NCBI RefSeq assembly: GCF_041296385.1
Contig: NC_091019.1
Location: 11,856,031 to 11,920,030 of the forward strand
Direction: 5' to 3'
Length of the DNA stretch: 64,000 nt
Source: Aphelocoma coerulescens
Taxonomy: Eukaryota > Chordata > Aves > Passeriformes > Corvidae
The notes beneath the pieces were generated by a model. It saw nothing but the letters and a program-made list of their open reading frames with translations. It was not told the origin of the DNA and ran no database searches. Within the stretch, counting starts at the first letter, position 1. Each line of letters begins with the position of its first letter. A program made the position numbers and the translations under genes. This document shows positions 1 through 14,300 of this stretch, in pieces.

Positions 1-3000
1 GTAGATTTTCCTGACTATCAGAATAGATCTTACTGGAGACTGGATTTTCTTTTATCCTGACTGTAGGATTTCTTTCTAGATCATATTCTATCTTCTCTTT
101 TATTTCATTTACATAGTTCCTGTGAAACGTTCGGTCCTCTGTTTGGGTTTTGGCACAGCAAATAGCACTGTACAAAGTCTATTGGTGTGCAGAAAACATA
201 GTTTTGACATTATGACTGTCAAGACTGAATGGAGTGGCTAAAGGTCACTTGTTTTCTGACTGGGGTAGAGATGGATGAGGGTGAATTAATCGTTGGAAAG
301 GATTTTTTCTGAAGGTTGATTTTTTTTTTTTTTTCCCAAGCATATATTATAATGCAATGAATCAAAACAGGATGAGAGATAGCAGGTGTCCAGCTTTGTG
401 GATGGAATTAGGGGAAAGGAATTGCTCAAAATTTTCACCTCCCTTCCTTAGACAAGTATCCTCATTTATAAGCCAGTTACAGCCAGGTGCATGTCAAAGG
501 AGATCCATTTGTTCTTCAAAGCTGTGCCTGCTCAGGGTGTGGTTTACAGTTTGCCTTTTAGGTGGCTTTAACATGGGTTTTGGCTTTGTGAAAAGTGTGG
601 TTTGAGCTATAGATTATCCTTATCTGTTCGTTAGTTTACAAAAAATTAATGTAGTTAATGTGTTTCTCAGACATCTGGATCGTGCTCACGGGATTAATCA
701 GTGTTTTAACCACAAATTTAAATTGATTATGGATGGTGCCATGTTTGCATGTAGCTGCTTTGGTTTTCAGAAAGTGGAACAACAAGTCATTCAGTGTAGG
801 AGAGAAAGTTTGGTGCCCCCACCTTCATTTGTGGATTACCTGGTGTCACTTCGGAGTTAATTACATCAGAGCAGGGAGAGTGTCATTGTCAGGCTTACTC
901 TGGCAAGGCCTGTAGTGTCATCGTGGTGCTGAGGTCAGTGCTGGAGCCTTGGCAGTCAGACAGACAACTCTGTCAGGGTGCTTGGAAAAAAAAAACTTTC
1001 TGAACTGTAAGTGGTTTATTTGGTCTGCTAACTTTTCTGTACTTTCTGTGCACTACGGTGCAAAGGATTTACAGGAGAGCTCTAGAGCTCTGTTATTTAA
1101 AAGCATTTTCATATTCTTTGAGGCAAGGTGCCATGAAAATACAAAGTGCTATTAATTGGTTCATCAGACTTGAGAGAATGCAGCAGTAATTGCATATTTA
1201 ATAGACTCTCACCATTTACAGTGGTGCAGCAACCCAGCAATTCTGTTGTGAGCAAACATTTCCATTGGTTTATTTCAGTGTGCAGCTGCAGTGTCAGGAG
1301 AAGGCAAGAAGGGACAACCCTGTGAATTTTGGGTGCTTTTGCCTTAGAAACATGAATGCTGAAAACATTTGTTCTGATTAGCCACAGGATGATGTATTCT
1401 TAAAGTTACTCCAATGGACAGGATCCAAGCACTGGCTTGGTAAGAAGATGTGGCATTTATCCTGCTTTGCTGCTCCAATTATTAACCACTTTGGAAGTTT
1501 GCCCTTCAATAACGGGGCTGTTCTAATCTCTTTAGAGATTAATAAAAAGAAAAACAACCTAATTTTTTTTTAAGGGATAGCAAAGCATTTTAATAAAGTG
1601 GCCTAACACCTGGAACTAGAACTTCAGTGGGTACCAGTCTGGTCTGGTGCTTTTGTACAAATAAAGTGGTGAATGATGGTGGTCTTCAGTGTTCTTCTGG
1701 AAATCCCCCAGCAGGAACCTGGTGTCAGAGTGGACTTGAGGGAGAGAAAATAAAAAATGAGGGAAAATAAATATCTGTACATAGTAGCCCTGATTTAAGA
1801 GAGCTGAGCACAAATCTAATACTGTACAATCCTGATCACAGAGTTACTAGAAACGAGTTTATTAGAGACCTAAAGGAATACAATTGAGATGATCACAACA
1901 GAAATATGCACTTTACTAAGGGAATGAGAACTACCAGAGGTCTATTAAATATGCAATTACTGTGACTTTTTTTTGGGACTGAACCTGCCATGGAATATTC
2001 AAAATGCTTGTTTCATGGCATAAGAATGCATTGTGTCATGATAACATGGCTAGCAGCTAAGCTCTAAAATTTAAGCCTAACTTCAGAACATCAGCTTTAG
2101 AGATAAGGATATAAACAGGTCAGTGTACACACAATTTCAAAACAACCACATTAATAACAAAGGATGCAGCTCACACTAAGCATTTTAGCAGTGCACTGAG
2201 GCAACAGCCTTAAGGTGTGTCTTTACCAGTCAGTGGTATCTCACAGCTAAAGCCAAAATACTTAGTTTATCCTGACTTTGCTGCAGTGATTGTTTCTCAC
2301 TAAATTCTTATTTTTAGAGTTAACATTGTGAGTACAGTGCAATATGGCAAATGCCTTCTTTTAGAGTGCATGCCTCTGTTCATGATCCTTAACTCAGAAC
2401 TATTCTGATAATAAAATAACTACATGAGAGCTGCACTCCCCAATTTGATGTCCGTGGGTTTTTCAAGAGCACTTTAGGGATGTTCCTTAAGACAAACACC
2501 TTTCTTCATGTCTGGCTTATTACAGAGACAACATCAACCATTTACATCTGGTTACTACAGGATGACCTGCAGCATTGTGGCTACAGGGTTTAACTCTTCG
2601 TTTTCTCTTCTGTTTGTGCTTTTCCAAACAAGCAAATAGAAACCCAAATGGTACTTTCTACAGAGGAATTGTTAGCTCTTCCCTAGTATGTTAATTATAT
2701 CAAGTGCAGATGTCACTCAGTAGCATCTCCTACTGTTTTTAATGCTGTAAGTATTATGTAATTCCTCTTCTAATGTTAATTCTACTCAGTGGCACATGTA
2801 AAGTGTAGCCATATTAACTGATGTAAAGATACTTGAAGCTCTTTAAGCAACAAGTATTGTGGGCACCAGGTAGGGAGATAATGTTCATCTCACTTCCTAC
2901 ACTGTTCTGGGGGAACAGTTAGCGCTAAATAGCTTACAAAAACAAGCAAACAAACCAAAAAACACCCCAAAACCAAACAAACCCTCAATAAAATACCATT

Positions 3001-6000
3001 TCCCTGCTGTTTAACTGCTGGAAAGCAGGAGTGAACCCTCAGAGATGGATGACAACATTACCTACACCCAGACCACTGAAATTTCTAAGTAGCGAGGAAA
3101 TTTTCAGGGTCAGTCTCAGTTTCTGGATTTGCCCCCATTGCTGTGGATGGGGAGATGCACTTCTTGCAAGAGAGAAGCAAGAATATTAACGGGGTTCAAT
3201 GAGAAATTGCTCCAGTGGTTTAACAAGGTCCGCCTGAGTGTTTACTGCACCGAGGATGGGGTCAGACAAAACTGTCAGGGAGAGGTTCCCACTGAGCCAT
3301 GGGGTCCAGAAAAGACCCCCTTGCAAATCTGCAGTGGGAAACAGGACAGGAGAGTTCCTTACGAGGGAAAAACAAAGGCTCTCCACTCCCCTAAAAGCCA
3401 ATCCTGCCTGCAAGATGGGCAGTGCAGTCAGTCTCCTTCTCTGCCTGTCTGCCTGCACTTACAGGGGTACAGAAGCAAAGCTGAGGCAGAATTAAAGTCC
3501 ACAAGCAGAATCAGGGCTGTCAGACTGGAGCTGCTCTCTGTGCAGAGAAAGTCCTTGGAGTCACACACTGCTGACTGAGCTGTTTTTCAAGGGGAAAGGA
3601 GTTGCAAGAAAAGGAGGTGGTAAAGGGAGCCGCTGACGGGAAAAACGGCAACACCTCCACTTCTTGGAGAAATCTCTGACATTCCTCTTAAAACCCTGCT
3701 CTCCTAAGTCCTGGCAGAGGTTGAGATGACTTTATCCCAAATCCCAGACACAGCTGTGTTGGTCATTAAACTCTGAGACAGGTTAATGTCAAAGCATAAA
3801 CCATGAGGCTGTACTGTGCCAGAGGAAGGGCCCACATGGCAGTGTCCTGTCACAGCACTGCTGAACGTGTTGGGCATGGGAAGGGATGTTAAGTTGATTT
3901 CCCTAAAAGAATACTGCTTTCCAGATTACAGAAAATACAATTCATGGTAGGATCCTCAATTCCTCAGTTTGTTAAAAAGCTATATTTCTGATCAGATGTT
4001 TTGGTGAGTTTGATTTGGGGGTTTTTCAGAGGAAACGGTAAAGGGTGGCTTAGACACGATACCTTTACTGAAGGGAAATTAAGCTGTTGTGATTGCCTCT
4101 GTACAGCAGCTAAAGCACATTGAGAAATTTTTATTGTGCATCCTGAATGGAAAAAATCCCCTGCATTGATTTGTCAAAGTGCTATCAAGGGTCAGGAAAG
4201 CTCACCCTCTGAGCTAATTTGCTGGTCTTATTTAAAATCCCTTGCTATTATCCAAATAATTATTTCTCCTCTGTTCAAGCTCCCACATTTGGCTAATGTG
4301 CAAGCAAAGTATCAGGAAGAATAATTGTGACACCTGGAGTCTCACTGCCAGCATTTACCAGATGACAGAATTGTTCTGTGCCCCCATTCCCTGGGCTGTT
4401 TCTCAGAGCAGACCCAGCCTTCTCCTGAGGTTTCCTGCTGATATTTAAGCAGTTGAGACTCACTTATTCCTAGCCTGCCCAAGAGCCTGCCTCAGTGCTT
4501 TCATCCTTGACTGTTTTGAAACTATTTCCAGGAACCTGAGCAAAAAATGCTGTAGTTATGTGAATATGAATCTGATGAGTGAACCTAGTGATTTAAACCA
4601 GTTTTATCATTATCTCCAGTGAATGCAGGTTTTGTTTTGCCACTTAGTTGCATACAGCTGCTTTATTGCACTCAGAATCTGTTGGATTGCTGTCTGGGGT
4701 TTTCTCCCCATTTGTTTTCTGGTGTCCAATCTTTTGAGAGTTTAAAATAGCAGTAGCTTTATAGCACTTAGGTTCAAAGGCTAGGTTAGGCTAAAGGATC
4801 AATGGAACTGGGAAATTTAAGACAGGAGGAGGTCAAAAGGGTGTGTGTTGGATAAACCTATTAAGCAGAGAGTAGGAGTTGCACCACTTAAGGTCAGCTC
4901 CAAAATCTAGTTTGATCCCCTACTTTAAAAAGTAGCCACGGTGAACTGTAGTAAATAGATTTTCCCTTGGGTTTGGCAAAGTAATTTAGGATCTCAAAAT
5001 GTTTTCGTGGTCCTAGAGACAGCAAAGCATTCAATGTAGAATGAAGCAAAATGTGCAGTAGAAAATCAACATGCAATCAAAAAGTGGATTCCTGAGGGAG
5101 ACTGTTTTCTAAGGAATCTGCTCAGGCAGAGAAAATGAGAGCTCAGATCTTCAGAGCATACCTAGGGCTCATTAACACACACTGCTAAGCTTTATACTCT
5201 GCAAAACATGAATTATTGCTTTAGTGGGAACACCCCAGATTATGTAACTGCACCTTCATGGAAATAAACCAGCGCATCTGATTTTCAATGTTGCCATTAG
5301 CAACAGCTCTGTTATCAATTTCAGCCTACATTCACCTCCTGAAACCTCCACCTCAGTGAAAGGAAACCCTGTGGGACAGGTAATGCAGAAGGTTGTTAAT
5401 GCAAAGTGAATCAGTGCTTTTGGGATCTGTAGTCAGATTAACAATGAACACACTTCTTTTTGCATCCCATCCTAGTAATTTTTTTAAAAGTCAGGAATTA
5501 AAATTCCCGTAATACCTTTAGAAAGATTATTTTAAAACACACAGTGTCGGCTAACATCTGCGCAGTCAACATCCCGAAATCCTGAAATGGTGAAGCTTTA
5601 ACATGTATTTCCATATTTTCTGGGAAATGTGGACAATACCCACATTTGGGGAAAATTCTCAGCCTGATTATCTGACAGAGAGGTTTTTCTTTGTAAAAGT
5701 GAATACAAAATTGCTAAGTATCCAATTCAGGAAAGCTTTCCTGTACAGCACAGCAGTTAAACTGGGACTGTCTGGCTTATTTGCTCTCCTGAAGCAGGGA
5801 TGTTTTCAGGCAGTAACAATTCAGAAATGGATTTAAATGCCCAGCTCTCCTTCTGTTTCTATTCAGTTTCACCCCAGCAGTATTTCTGTATCTATCTCAT
5901 GCCCAAAATTGTGTTTAGTAATTGATTGGTTATTATTAAAAGCCTGGAAATTCCCTCAGACTTTCATAATTGGTGAACTGAAAAACTCAGATTTTGTATT

Positions 6001-9000
6001 CCCTGAAATGAAATTACCTATTTTTCAAAGGAAATAAATAAGACTTTTTAATTAAAGAAATGGCTATTTGTACAGAGAAATATTGAATTTGTAGGTACTA
6101 TGATCAAATAATGAATTCCATTCAGGCATGTTTATATATCTTATAATATGTGTGGCTTTCTCAGCTGCCACAAAATTGCTGTCATAAACATAGAGAAGTC
6201 AAAGTAAAATGGGCAAACACAATCCTGGTATAATTCCACTGGCTGAAATGCATATTTGCTGTTTTTTAAGATAATTCTAAACCTGTGTTAGTGGCTTTAA
6301 GTATAATCTGCCTGAATCTAAGTCACTCATAGATTTAAACAGAATTTAGTTGTCATCAGATGATAAAAACAAGCCTTTGTCTTTAATTATGGGCTTTTTT
6401 CCCTCTCAAATGAAGCAATTTGTGACTAAAAGCTTAGCCTTTTCAAAAGTGCTCTTTCTTAAGAACTGGAAAAAAACAGCTTTTGTACCTACTTTCCTAA
6501 AAACATTTCTGCATGTTGAACTGCATCTTAGAACTACTTTTATCACAAAAATATTTTATCACAGAAAAGACAGCGACTTCCTTTTTCTTTTAAGGTTTTT
6601 ACAAATTTCAGTAATGGGCCTACATCAGTGTCCCTTTTCATTCAAATACATCTGCAAAACTGAGGTAGCCAAGATTTCTACAGATTTTATCAACACAAGA
6701 AAACATGCCATGCTTTGAGTAATATACCGTGGAAGTCCATAATTTGTTGAGTATTAATTAATCAGGTATTTTGCATTAGATAATACTTTAAACTCAAGAT
6801 TAGGTTTTTATTCTTCTTTATGAGTTCTTTTTGCCCGCACACAGTGGAGGTGGAATGAGGACAATTTATAGCAATCAAAAAGACTGGTCAGATTTTGAGA
6901 GCACCCAACTATCCCTCCAAAGCCCTACATCATTCTAATTTTTATAGCATTTGGTTCCCCACAGAAATGTGCAATACACTTTTTTATGCTCACCTTATCT
7001 CTTTCTCCTTTAATAACAAATTATTTTTGAGGGGAAGGATGATCCTGCAGGGGAAGATGCTATCTTAGAACTCAGATATGTAGGTTTGTTTGCAGAAGAC
7101 ATTCAATTCATCCTCTGGGAACTGAAGATAATGTTGCTTTTCCTACTTTCTAAGAGTCTTGTGAAAATGAATCCACTGTGGCTAGAAAGGCATTCAGACA
7201 GTGTGAGGAGTGTTGTGGAAGGAATTAAATGTTCTCTGTTCTAAAACAATGGAATGAATGCCAAGCAGCAGCAGTATGAAATGAGTGAAATTAAGCTCTG
7301 GCCCAAACCAGGTGTTCTTCATTCCCACAGTTCATTGACTCTGACTCTGATTTTGGTGTCAGATAACACAGCAATTTGTTTAGCTGAACGGAATCATATT
7401 GTTATCACAAAGTGCTAAGTGATCTGCACAGTAATCATTTCTAATGTTATTGGGCACACCTAAATTAAAAATAGTAATAAAACTTCTAGAAATAACTTCC
7501 AGTGTGGAATAGATGCTAATCACGTTGGTTACCAAAAAGTGGCAGGACCACATGGGATAACTTACATGGCTCTCTAGATCCTACTAATCTCTCTTTTATT
7601 CCAAAGGCATTCAGATCATACTTAAAACTTTTGCTGAAAGCTTTCATTACTTTTTAATGGATGTTACCTTTCAAACATGTAGTTTTAAGTCCCCTTGGTT
7701 GAGAAAGACTTCGAATCAAATTCTGTCTTTAATTCTGCCTTTTTGAGCGATGTCCCACTTTCTGTTCTTGAAGTGAGGAAACGTTTTTAATCTTTCGTAG
7801 GTGCACAGTAAAAGGTTTTAACTTAGCAGTGGTTTTATACCACAGGGTTCTGTGTGTTGTCATTTAATTACTTTATTCTGCATGAGCATTCATTTTTACA
7901 TTGCAGGAACAAATGGATGTAAAGCAAAGGATTAATTTTGAACAACTTCAGAGTATCAGTAAGGCTGTCAGTATCTGAATGACATTATCAACCTTTTAAA
8001 ATCATGCTATTGGACTTTTTGGAGAACAGTACTTCCATAGGGAACAGCTATTGAGTCAAACACTCACCCCCAGGTTTAATACCAGCGCAGAAAGTGGATG
8101 TGGAGAAAAGGAGAGTTGTTTGCTATTTTTTGCATGTTTTAATTTAGGCCACAATCCAAATTAAATTGAAGTTAACATAGAAACCACTTTGGCATCACTG
8201 GAGCAAGTTTTAAGCACTCAGAGAAGGAGCCATTCTACTTCAAATGGAAGCTGGAATCCTACAATTGTACTAATAACAGAAATTGGAGAAGAAGCTTCAG
8301 GAGAAAGACTTTATACCAAGTTTTGTCAGTGATTCTGTCTAACCACACTTGACCTAAGGGATTTTCATCAGCTCCAAGCAGGAGCGTTGGTGCCCTTCCC
8401 CTTAACTTCTTCTGGCAGTGTAACATTTTGACACTCCATCATTTTGCAAACAATCTCATTTTCTTTGCCAAAATGTAAGAGTTTCATTACTTCTGAATAA
8501 TTGCTTCCAAGACAAATACAAAACTGATGACAAGACAACTTGCAACATACCACAGTGAAACATCCTAGTTCTCTTTTCCATATTTTGATGGAAATTTGAG
8601 ATTTTGTTTACTTAAAATACTTTAATTAAAGCAAAACTTTGGGGATATGAAGAGTAAAATGGGTACAAATGTAGGGCAGGAAGCACTAAGAAAATGTCAG
8701 AAAAATTACATTTTTTTATATAAAAAAAAGTGGGTTTTTTTTCTTTAAAGTCTGTGCAGTTGGGTTATTCAAGGCAGTGGGGTTACATCAGCTGGTTATT
8801 TATTATTAATTTGTGGATTTCTCTTCAGGCATTTCTTATCCTCTCAGCTTCTACCATCTGCCAATAATTATAGCTACAGAGATTGGCTGGCAAATCCAAG
8901 CTCAGTATCTTTTCCATAGATTGCTCTCTATCCATGGATCGATTGCAAGGCTGTGAATTCCTGGCCAGCATCAGTTTCCCTGGGCTCTTTAAATGTATCA

Positions 9001-11283
9001 TGTTTATCCTCAAAAAGATGGAGGTCAGCTGGAGAGTCTGGAGGCAGAGGAAGGTCACTGCTTTCTGGAGGAACTCCCCAGCCTGATGATCCTGCAGGAG
9101 GCCAGGGAGATGCAGGACCGTGGCAACACCTGTGGCAAGTGGGGCTGGGATCCCCAAGCCTGGCAGCCAGACCTCACTAGAAATGTTGGAGATGTGCATG
9201 ATAGGGACACCTGCATCATTAGAATATCAGTCTGGAATAGTAATAATTTAACTCAAGTTGTATCTTAATCCTTTGTAATTGTCAAAGAGCTCTAGGTGTA
9301 AAAAAGGTGTGTTTTCATTCCACACTCAACAGAACACCGAATTCTGCTATTTTTTTTTTTTTTTTTAAATTTTGATTCAGGAGGTGTCCATGAATTCAGT
9401 GTTTGCATCCAAATTTTCACCTCCTTTAAAATTTCAGGGATGTCTGAATCCTCCATACTCTGTTCCTTATTTCCTTCCCTCCTCACTTACTACTGAGCTA
9501 TTAGTCCTTGCTCGTCCACTCTTGGTGTGCATTTTTAATTCAAATAGCACATGCTGAAATGCTTTCAGACATGGCTGATTTTGATACTAGTGACATAATT
9601 ACTGCCTGCTATTAGATAAGGAGTGTATTACTTTAATAAATGTAGCCATCTATGCTCATGACAGACTTTCACTTGGATGTAAAATGCACAGTTAATAATT
9701 TTGACTCAAATCTCTTCTCAAGGCAAGTCAATGATATACCTGGATGGAAAGCTTTAGGGTATTGAAACAAGGAAAACTAAAAATGAAGGCAAATTCCATT
9801 GTCAGAGACCGAAGTCTTTTAACTTCAAACCTTTAACTTCATTAATTTAATCAGTTGCTTTTTAAACCACTTTGAGTGCAAAACTGTCTCTTCTAGTTTT
9901 GGAATCAAGGAGGTGAGAAGAAGGCTGCCCTAGATGAACCTGGATGTGATGAATCTCTCCTTCATGGATCAAGCAGGCTGGGAGAGAGTGTTGGGCTGGT
10001 GCTGCTCACCCAGGGTGTGCCTGCTCCTGAGGATCTGCCTGCTGGCATAGCCCTGCTCCCTGCTGTTTGATTGCTCCCTATCACCACAAAATTGTCTTTT
10101 TTCTAACTGTATCAGTAATGTGGGAGCTTGGTAAAATATCTTTATACTTACTTGCCTTTGTAGAGTTGGATTTTCAGCTGTCTTAGCTCAGGACACTTCA
10201 TGCAGTATAGGATTTTTCCAGGCATCTGGATTTATAAAAGTGATTGCCAAAAAGTGTTTTTTCCAGCCACTCACATTATGGGAGAGGTCATGTCTCATGT
10301 ATATTCCTGAAACTGAAAGCATCGTAGGTCACAGAGAGGGCCCATCAGCTCTGTAATGCCCTTGCTTTGGTAAAAAGAGGGACTCAAAGAATATTGAGAG
10401 TGGTAAAAACAACCAGTGAAATCTGTTTTCTTTGAACTGGGGTTGAGCTGGTATATGGACTAGGGCTAGTCTGGAGTGTCAGAGCTATTGCTATCAAGCA
10501 AGGAATGGCACTGTTAAACTGAAGGGTCAGCTCTGCTGGAAGTGCCAATTACTGGTAATATATGAAGTGGGTTTCTTGGTCTAATTGGGAAATATTTTTA
10601 AAAGACAGTAGAAATCGTGGGAGTGAATTGTGAACTTTGTGTCCCTCCAGGTGAATTACTGGTGTGGATTCCTAAGGGAGATGGGGAAAATGCTTCTATA
10701 GAAGTGTGATAGATGTCTTTTGGGCATCAGAGACTTGTTAATGGTCTCCTGCCTTTGTCCTGAGTTTATTGTAGCCATATAAAGTTTAAAAGTGCTGATG
10801 CAAGGATTACAACAGACTTTAGGAAATAATCTCTGTGCAGTGCTTTGCAGCACCGTGGGCTCCCACAGATGGCTGCTACATTTCACTCTGCAATTCTCAC
10901 ATGCATACATGGAGAGCAAAGAGAACGTGCTGCCAGAGCAGTGCACCCACCATGGAGCCTCTACATCCTTCCACACATCCTTACATATGTACAGATCATA
11001 AATAACATATCATACATGCTTGCAGGGTCTTCTAGGTTGCCTGATACAGTTTTTATCTGTAGATCTGTAATGTATTAAGAGCAATTTTTCTGTCCTTGCT
11101 TTGTATCAACCTGGTGAATTCCTGGTGGAAGCTTTCCCTCAGCTCACGATGCAAAACTACCAAACTGCAAACTGCTGCTGGTGCTTAAAGCTCGTAGTCA
11201 CAGTTTGATCTAGTGCCTTGTACTTTTTGCTGCTGCAAAACATATTGCTCTCATTGTAAAAATGTCCTTTGTCTCTTTCACAG
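1..11283 (+). other. SPON1: SPON1 intron (3' part), no gene recognised
   Basis: This stretch precedes a SPON1 exon whose acceptor is at 11282-11283, so it is the downstream part of a SPON1 intron. I looked by eye for the preceding spondin-domain exon (the family segment before the SDEVLTVIKAKAQ block) and did not find it, so it probably lies upstream of the window. The sequence is AT-rich with short A, T and CA-rich tracts (2941-2990, a 17-base T run at 9350-9366). The open frames on both strands are short, lack family signatures and look like chance. No mobile element was recognised. Placement depends on the exon at 11284 being correct. Confidence 0.75.
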
Positions 11284-11348
11284 AGCGATGAGGTTTTAAC
11301 AGTCATCAAGGCCAAAGCACAGTGGCCAGCCTGGCAACCTCTAAATGT
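11284..11348 (+). CDS. SPON1: SPON1 exon, spondin domain segment (65 bp)
   Basis: This short exon encodes SDEVLTVIKAKAQWPAWQPLN plus the first two bases of a Val codon. The peptide is the stretch of F-spondin just before the RAAPSAEFSVD block, inside the spondin domain. It is preceded by a pyrimidine-rich acceptor (gtctctttcacag) and followed by a strong donor, gtaagtaag. The split codon GT|G is completed by the first base of the exon at 31589, which keeps the frame. It is isolated by introns of more than 11 kb upstream and 20 kb downstream, and an ORF search with a length cutoff misses it. The protein is secreted and binds extracellular matrix; the spondin domain is the family-specific module between the reelin-like domain and the TSRs. 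Confidence 0.95.
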
Positions 11349-14300
11349 GTAAGTAAGTAGGGAATTGTCTGTCTCAAGAGCTTTGTGTTGGGTGTTGGCT
11401 AATGGGCTGCTCTTACCATTCACTCTGGTAAAGCAACAATCAAAAAATTTGTTGACAGATGAGTTTTTCAACTTTTTTTGTGTGCGTGCGTGTGGTGGTG
11501 GGTGTTTGTTTGGTTTGTTGTTTTGGTTTTTGGGTTTTTTCCCAACATCTGCGTCTCTCTTTTTTTGCTTTTTAGCATCTCTTCATTTTTTACATGCTTT
11601 GGTTGGCTAACTGTTGCAGGACCATCCCATGGAGTTTGTGCCTCCCACACATAAAGAGAGAAGTTTATTCAATGCTTTCTCAAATATGTTATACTGTTCT
11701 GCATGGAGTAGCAGCATTTTGTGGCATCCTGTCTCACACTCTGTGCAATGCACTGGTACAGCAAACACTCATCCACCAACAAAAAACTCTTAAAGAGTTT
11801 TCTTTAAAAACATTCTTTAAAATGTGAGCTTGAAACACTCCATGATGGCCTCATGGTCCTGGTGGTGGTGTAACATAACCATGGATGTTTCACCAAGTGA
11901 GGCAGAAATTTGCTTCCCAGGATCCTGACTCTGGGCTCTCCAGCACTCAGCAGAAGAGAGGAGAAAACTCCTCTTTCAGGATGCTCTTGAATTTCCTGGT
12001 GGCTCTTCAGGGGAAGTGGGGGAGTTGTTGGGGTAGGGGTGGTGGTTCCTGGATAACTTATCTGCACTTGGCACAAAGTTCATACTCATTATCCAAGCCC
12101 AGATGAGTGAGACCTACAAGAAGTGACTAAAGATGAGAACCCACTAGAAGGGGTCACCCTGTTAGCTGGCAGTAAATTAAGCCCTTGGAGAAGCAGGGCA
12201 GTTAGTTTACTGCAAGATTGTACAGAACAGATAGTCCTGATTCCTGTTTCCTGGAAGCAGTTAGTGAAACACTGTGTCTGATTTTGTTATCTGCATTTCA
12301 GAAAGTATGTGAAAACTTGAAGGTTAGTTAATAAAAAAAACCAAACAAACCTGCAAAAGAGTTCAGTTTTCAGAAAACATCTCCTACCCTAAAGGGGCTT
12401 AGAATCTCTTAAGCAGCTTAGGACTTAAGCTATTCACTTCATCCCTTTCCCCTCTGGGGAAAAAAAAAAAAAAAAAGAGGTTAGGAGGTGAACTCATCTT
12501 AAATAGTGAAAAGATTTCTGATAGTTGATCCCTCCTTAATCTAGAAAAAAAATAAACCCGACAAACAAACTAAAAAAGAAAGTCAACACCAAAGTATCAA
12601 AGTATGAAATCCCTCCTAGCATGGAAGCTAAGGAAATTCATGAAAAGGAAATGGTTTGGGAAAAGACTTTACCACTGTGAGTAACCTTGAGAGCAGCTTA
12701 CCTGAGCATAAGATGGATTTTCCACCACTGGAATATATTTCAAGCCTCAGCCACAGTTGTAGGCTCTGCACAGGAGCTGCAGGTTAGATTTTTTTGGCCT
12801 GTGTAATGCAAGAGGTGACAATAATGGCATTCCTTACTTACGGTCTTATCCTGCAGGTTTCCAGGATTTGGATTTGGTAGTGTTTGCCATGTAGTAGCTG
12901 TGGATAGCAGTTTTATCCTTCCTGCCTTCTTTCCATTCACTCCAAATTAAGACTTTAAAATTGAAACTTTTTCACTGTTATGCTCTGATGAGTTCTTGAT
13001 CTGAAACAAGCCATTTATTTTTTCACTCCAATTCCCATCACTTTCCTAAAGCAACACTTATGTCTGATGTTTCTGTTACCAAAGTGAACAATACCACCTA
13101 GAACTGGCTGCTGTGGGTGCTTGGGAGGCTTTGGCATTGACAGGAGAGTAGGGTTGTGCTTTGTTCACAGAAAGATGGAGAGAGGATGTCCTGCTCCAAA
13201 GTCTCAACACATCATCTTGAATATATTACATCACAAAAATTAATGCTAATTGAAGTGTGTTGCCCCAAACACAATTCCTAATTTCATACAGCCCTGAGAA
13301 ACTTCACAAAAATTTGAGTGTGAACAATTTCAGATGCTTTCTAAGGCATATTCTTTCACAGACATGCCTGCAAATGTTTTTGCAACATCCTCCACATGTT
13401 TTTTCAGTCAGTTCTTACCTTTTCTAGATGACAGTTCTCACCTTTCAATAACATCAAAAAGAATAAATCTTAGCATTTTTGCTTTCAAATGCTCTGCAGG
13501 GATTCCCTTAACCCTTGACTTTACAGGTAGTGTTTGATTTCTGGCTTTTTAAACAATATTTTTTAATCATATTTTGACATGGTGTCCTGTTTTTTGATTC
13601 CTCTTAAAAAATATAATCTAAGCTTCACAAGAGGACAAAATTTTCAATATCCTTTAACTGTGGCTAATCTCCCATTTTCTAGAATGGATTGCCCTTGGAA
13701 TTTAGATTAGAGCTCTGCAAGTACTGGATAATGACTCCTCAGGATAAACATTTTTTCTATCATTATGCATAGCACAACCATCTTACTAATCAAGAGTCGA
13801 CTAAAAGTCATTAATATTCTTTTTTTTTTGCATAATCCTTGGTTATGTATGTAATGGATAAGAGGGTGTGACAGTAGTGCCAAGGTGGCATTACAATGTG
13901 CCATAATAAGCCCAGCATAAAAACCTTCCCGAGTGTGCTTCACAACAATTATAAAATGCATGATACTAATTTTTTTATGGAGGTGTGAAGTGTCAAAAGT
14001 TGGAAAACTCAGCTTGCTCTCAGGCTGAGTTTGATTCCAGCCTGCCCCTGGACCTGCCTCCTGTCCCAGCTCCCCCAAACAGCGAGAGATGCTGCAGCAC
14101 CTCCTCTCCTTACGGAGGACGCCAGTTCTTGCTGCATCTTGAGTAGCTGGTGCTGAGCCCTGGTGTTTCCACTCTGGGCACCCCCAAAAACGTGGGAGGA
14201 TGGTCTTGGCTGGGCACCTCCCAGGGATTCATCACGGAGCTAAATGGCCTCTCTGTTCCCGGTCAGTGAGGCTGTGACTCCCGAGGCAGCCCCACCTCAT

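Noticed and set aside
8825..9268. Overlapping open frames on both strands in the first intron segment
   Set aside because: They conflict with one another, have no recognised domain, and their ends do not fit the missing upstream SPON1 exon.
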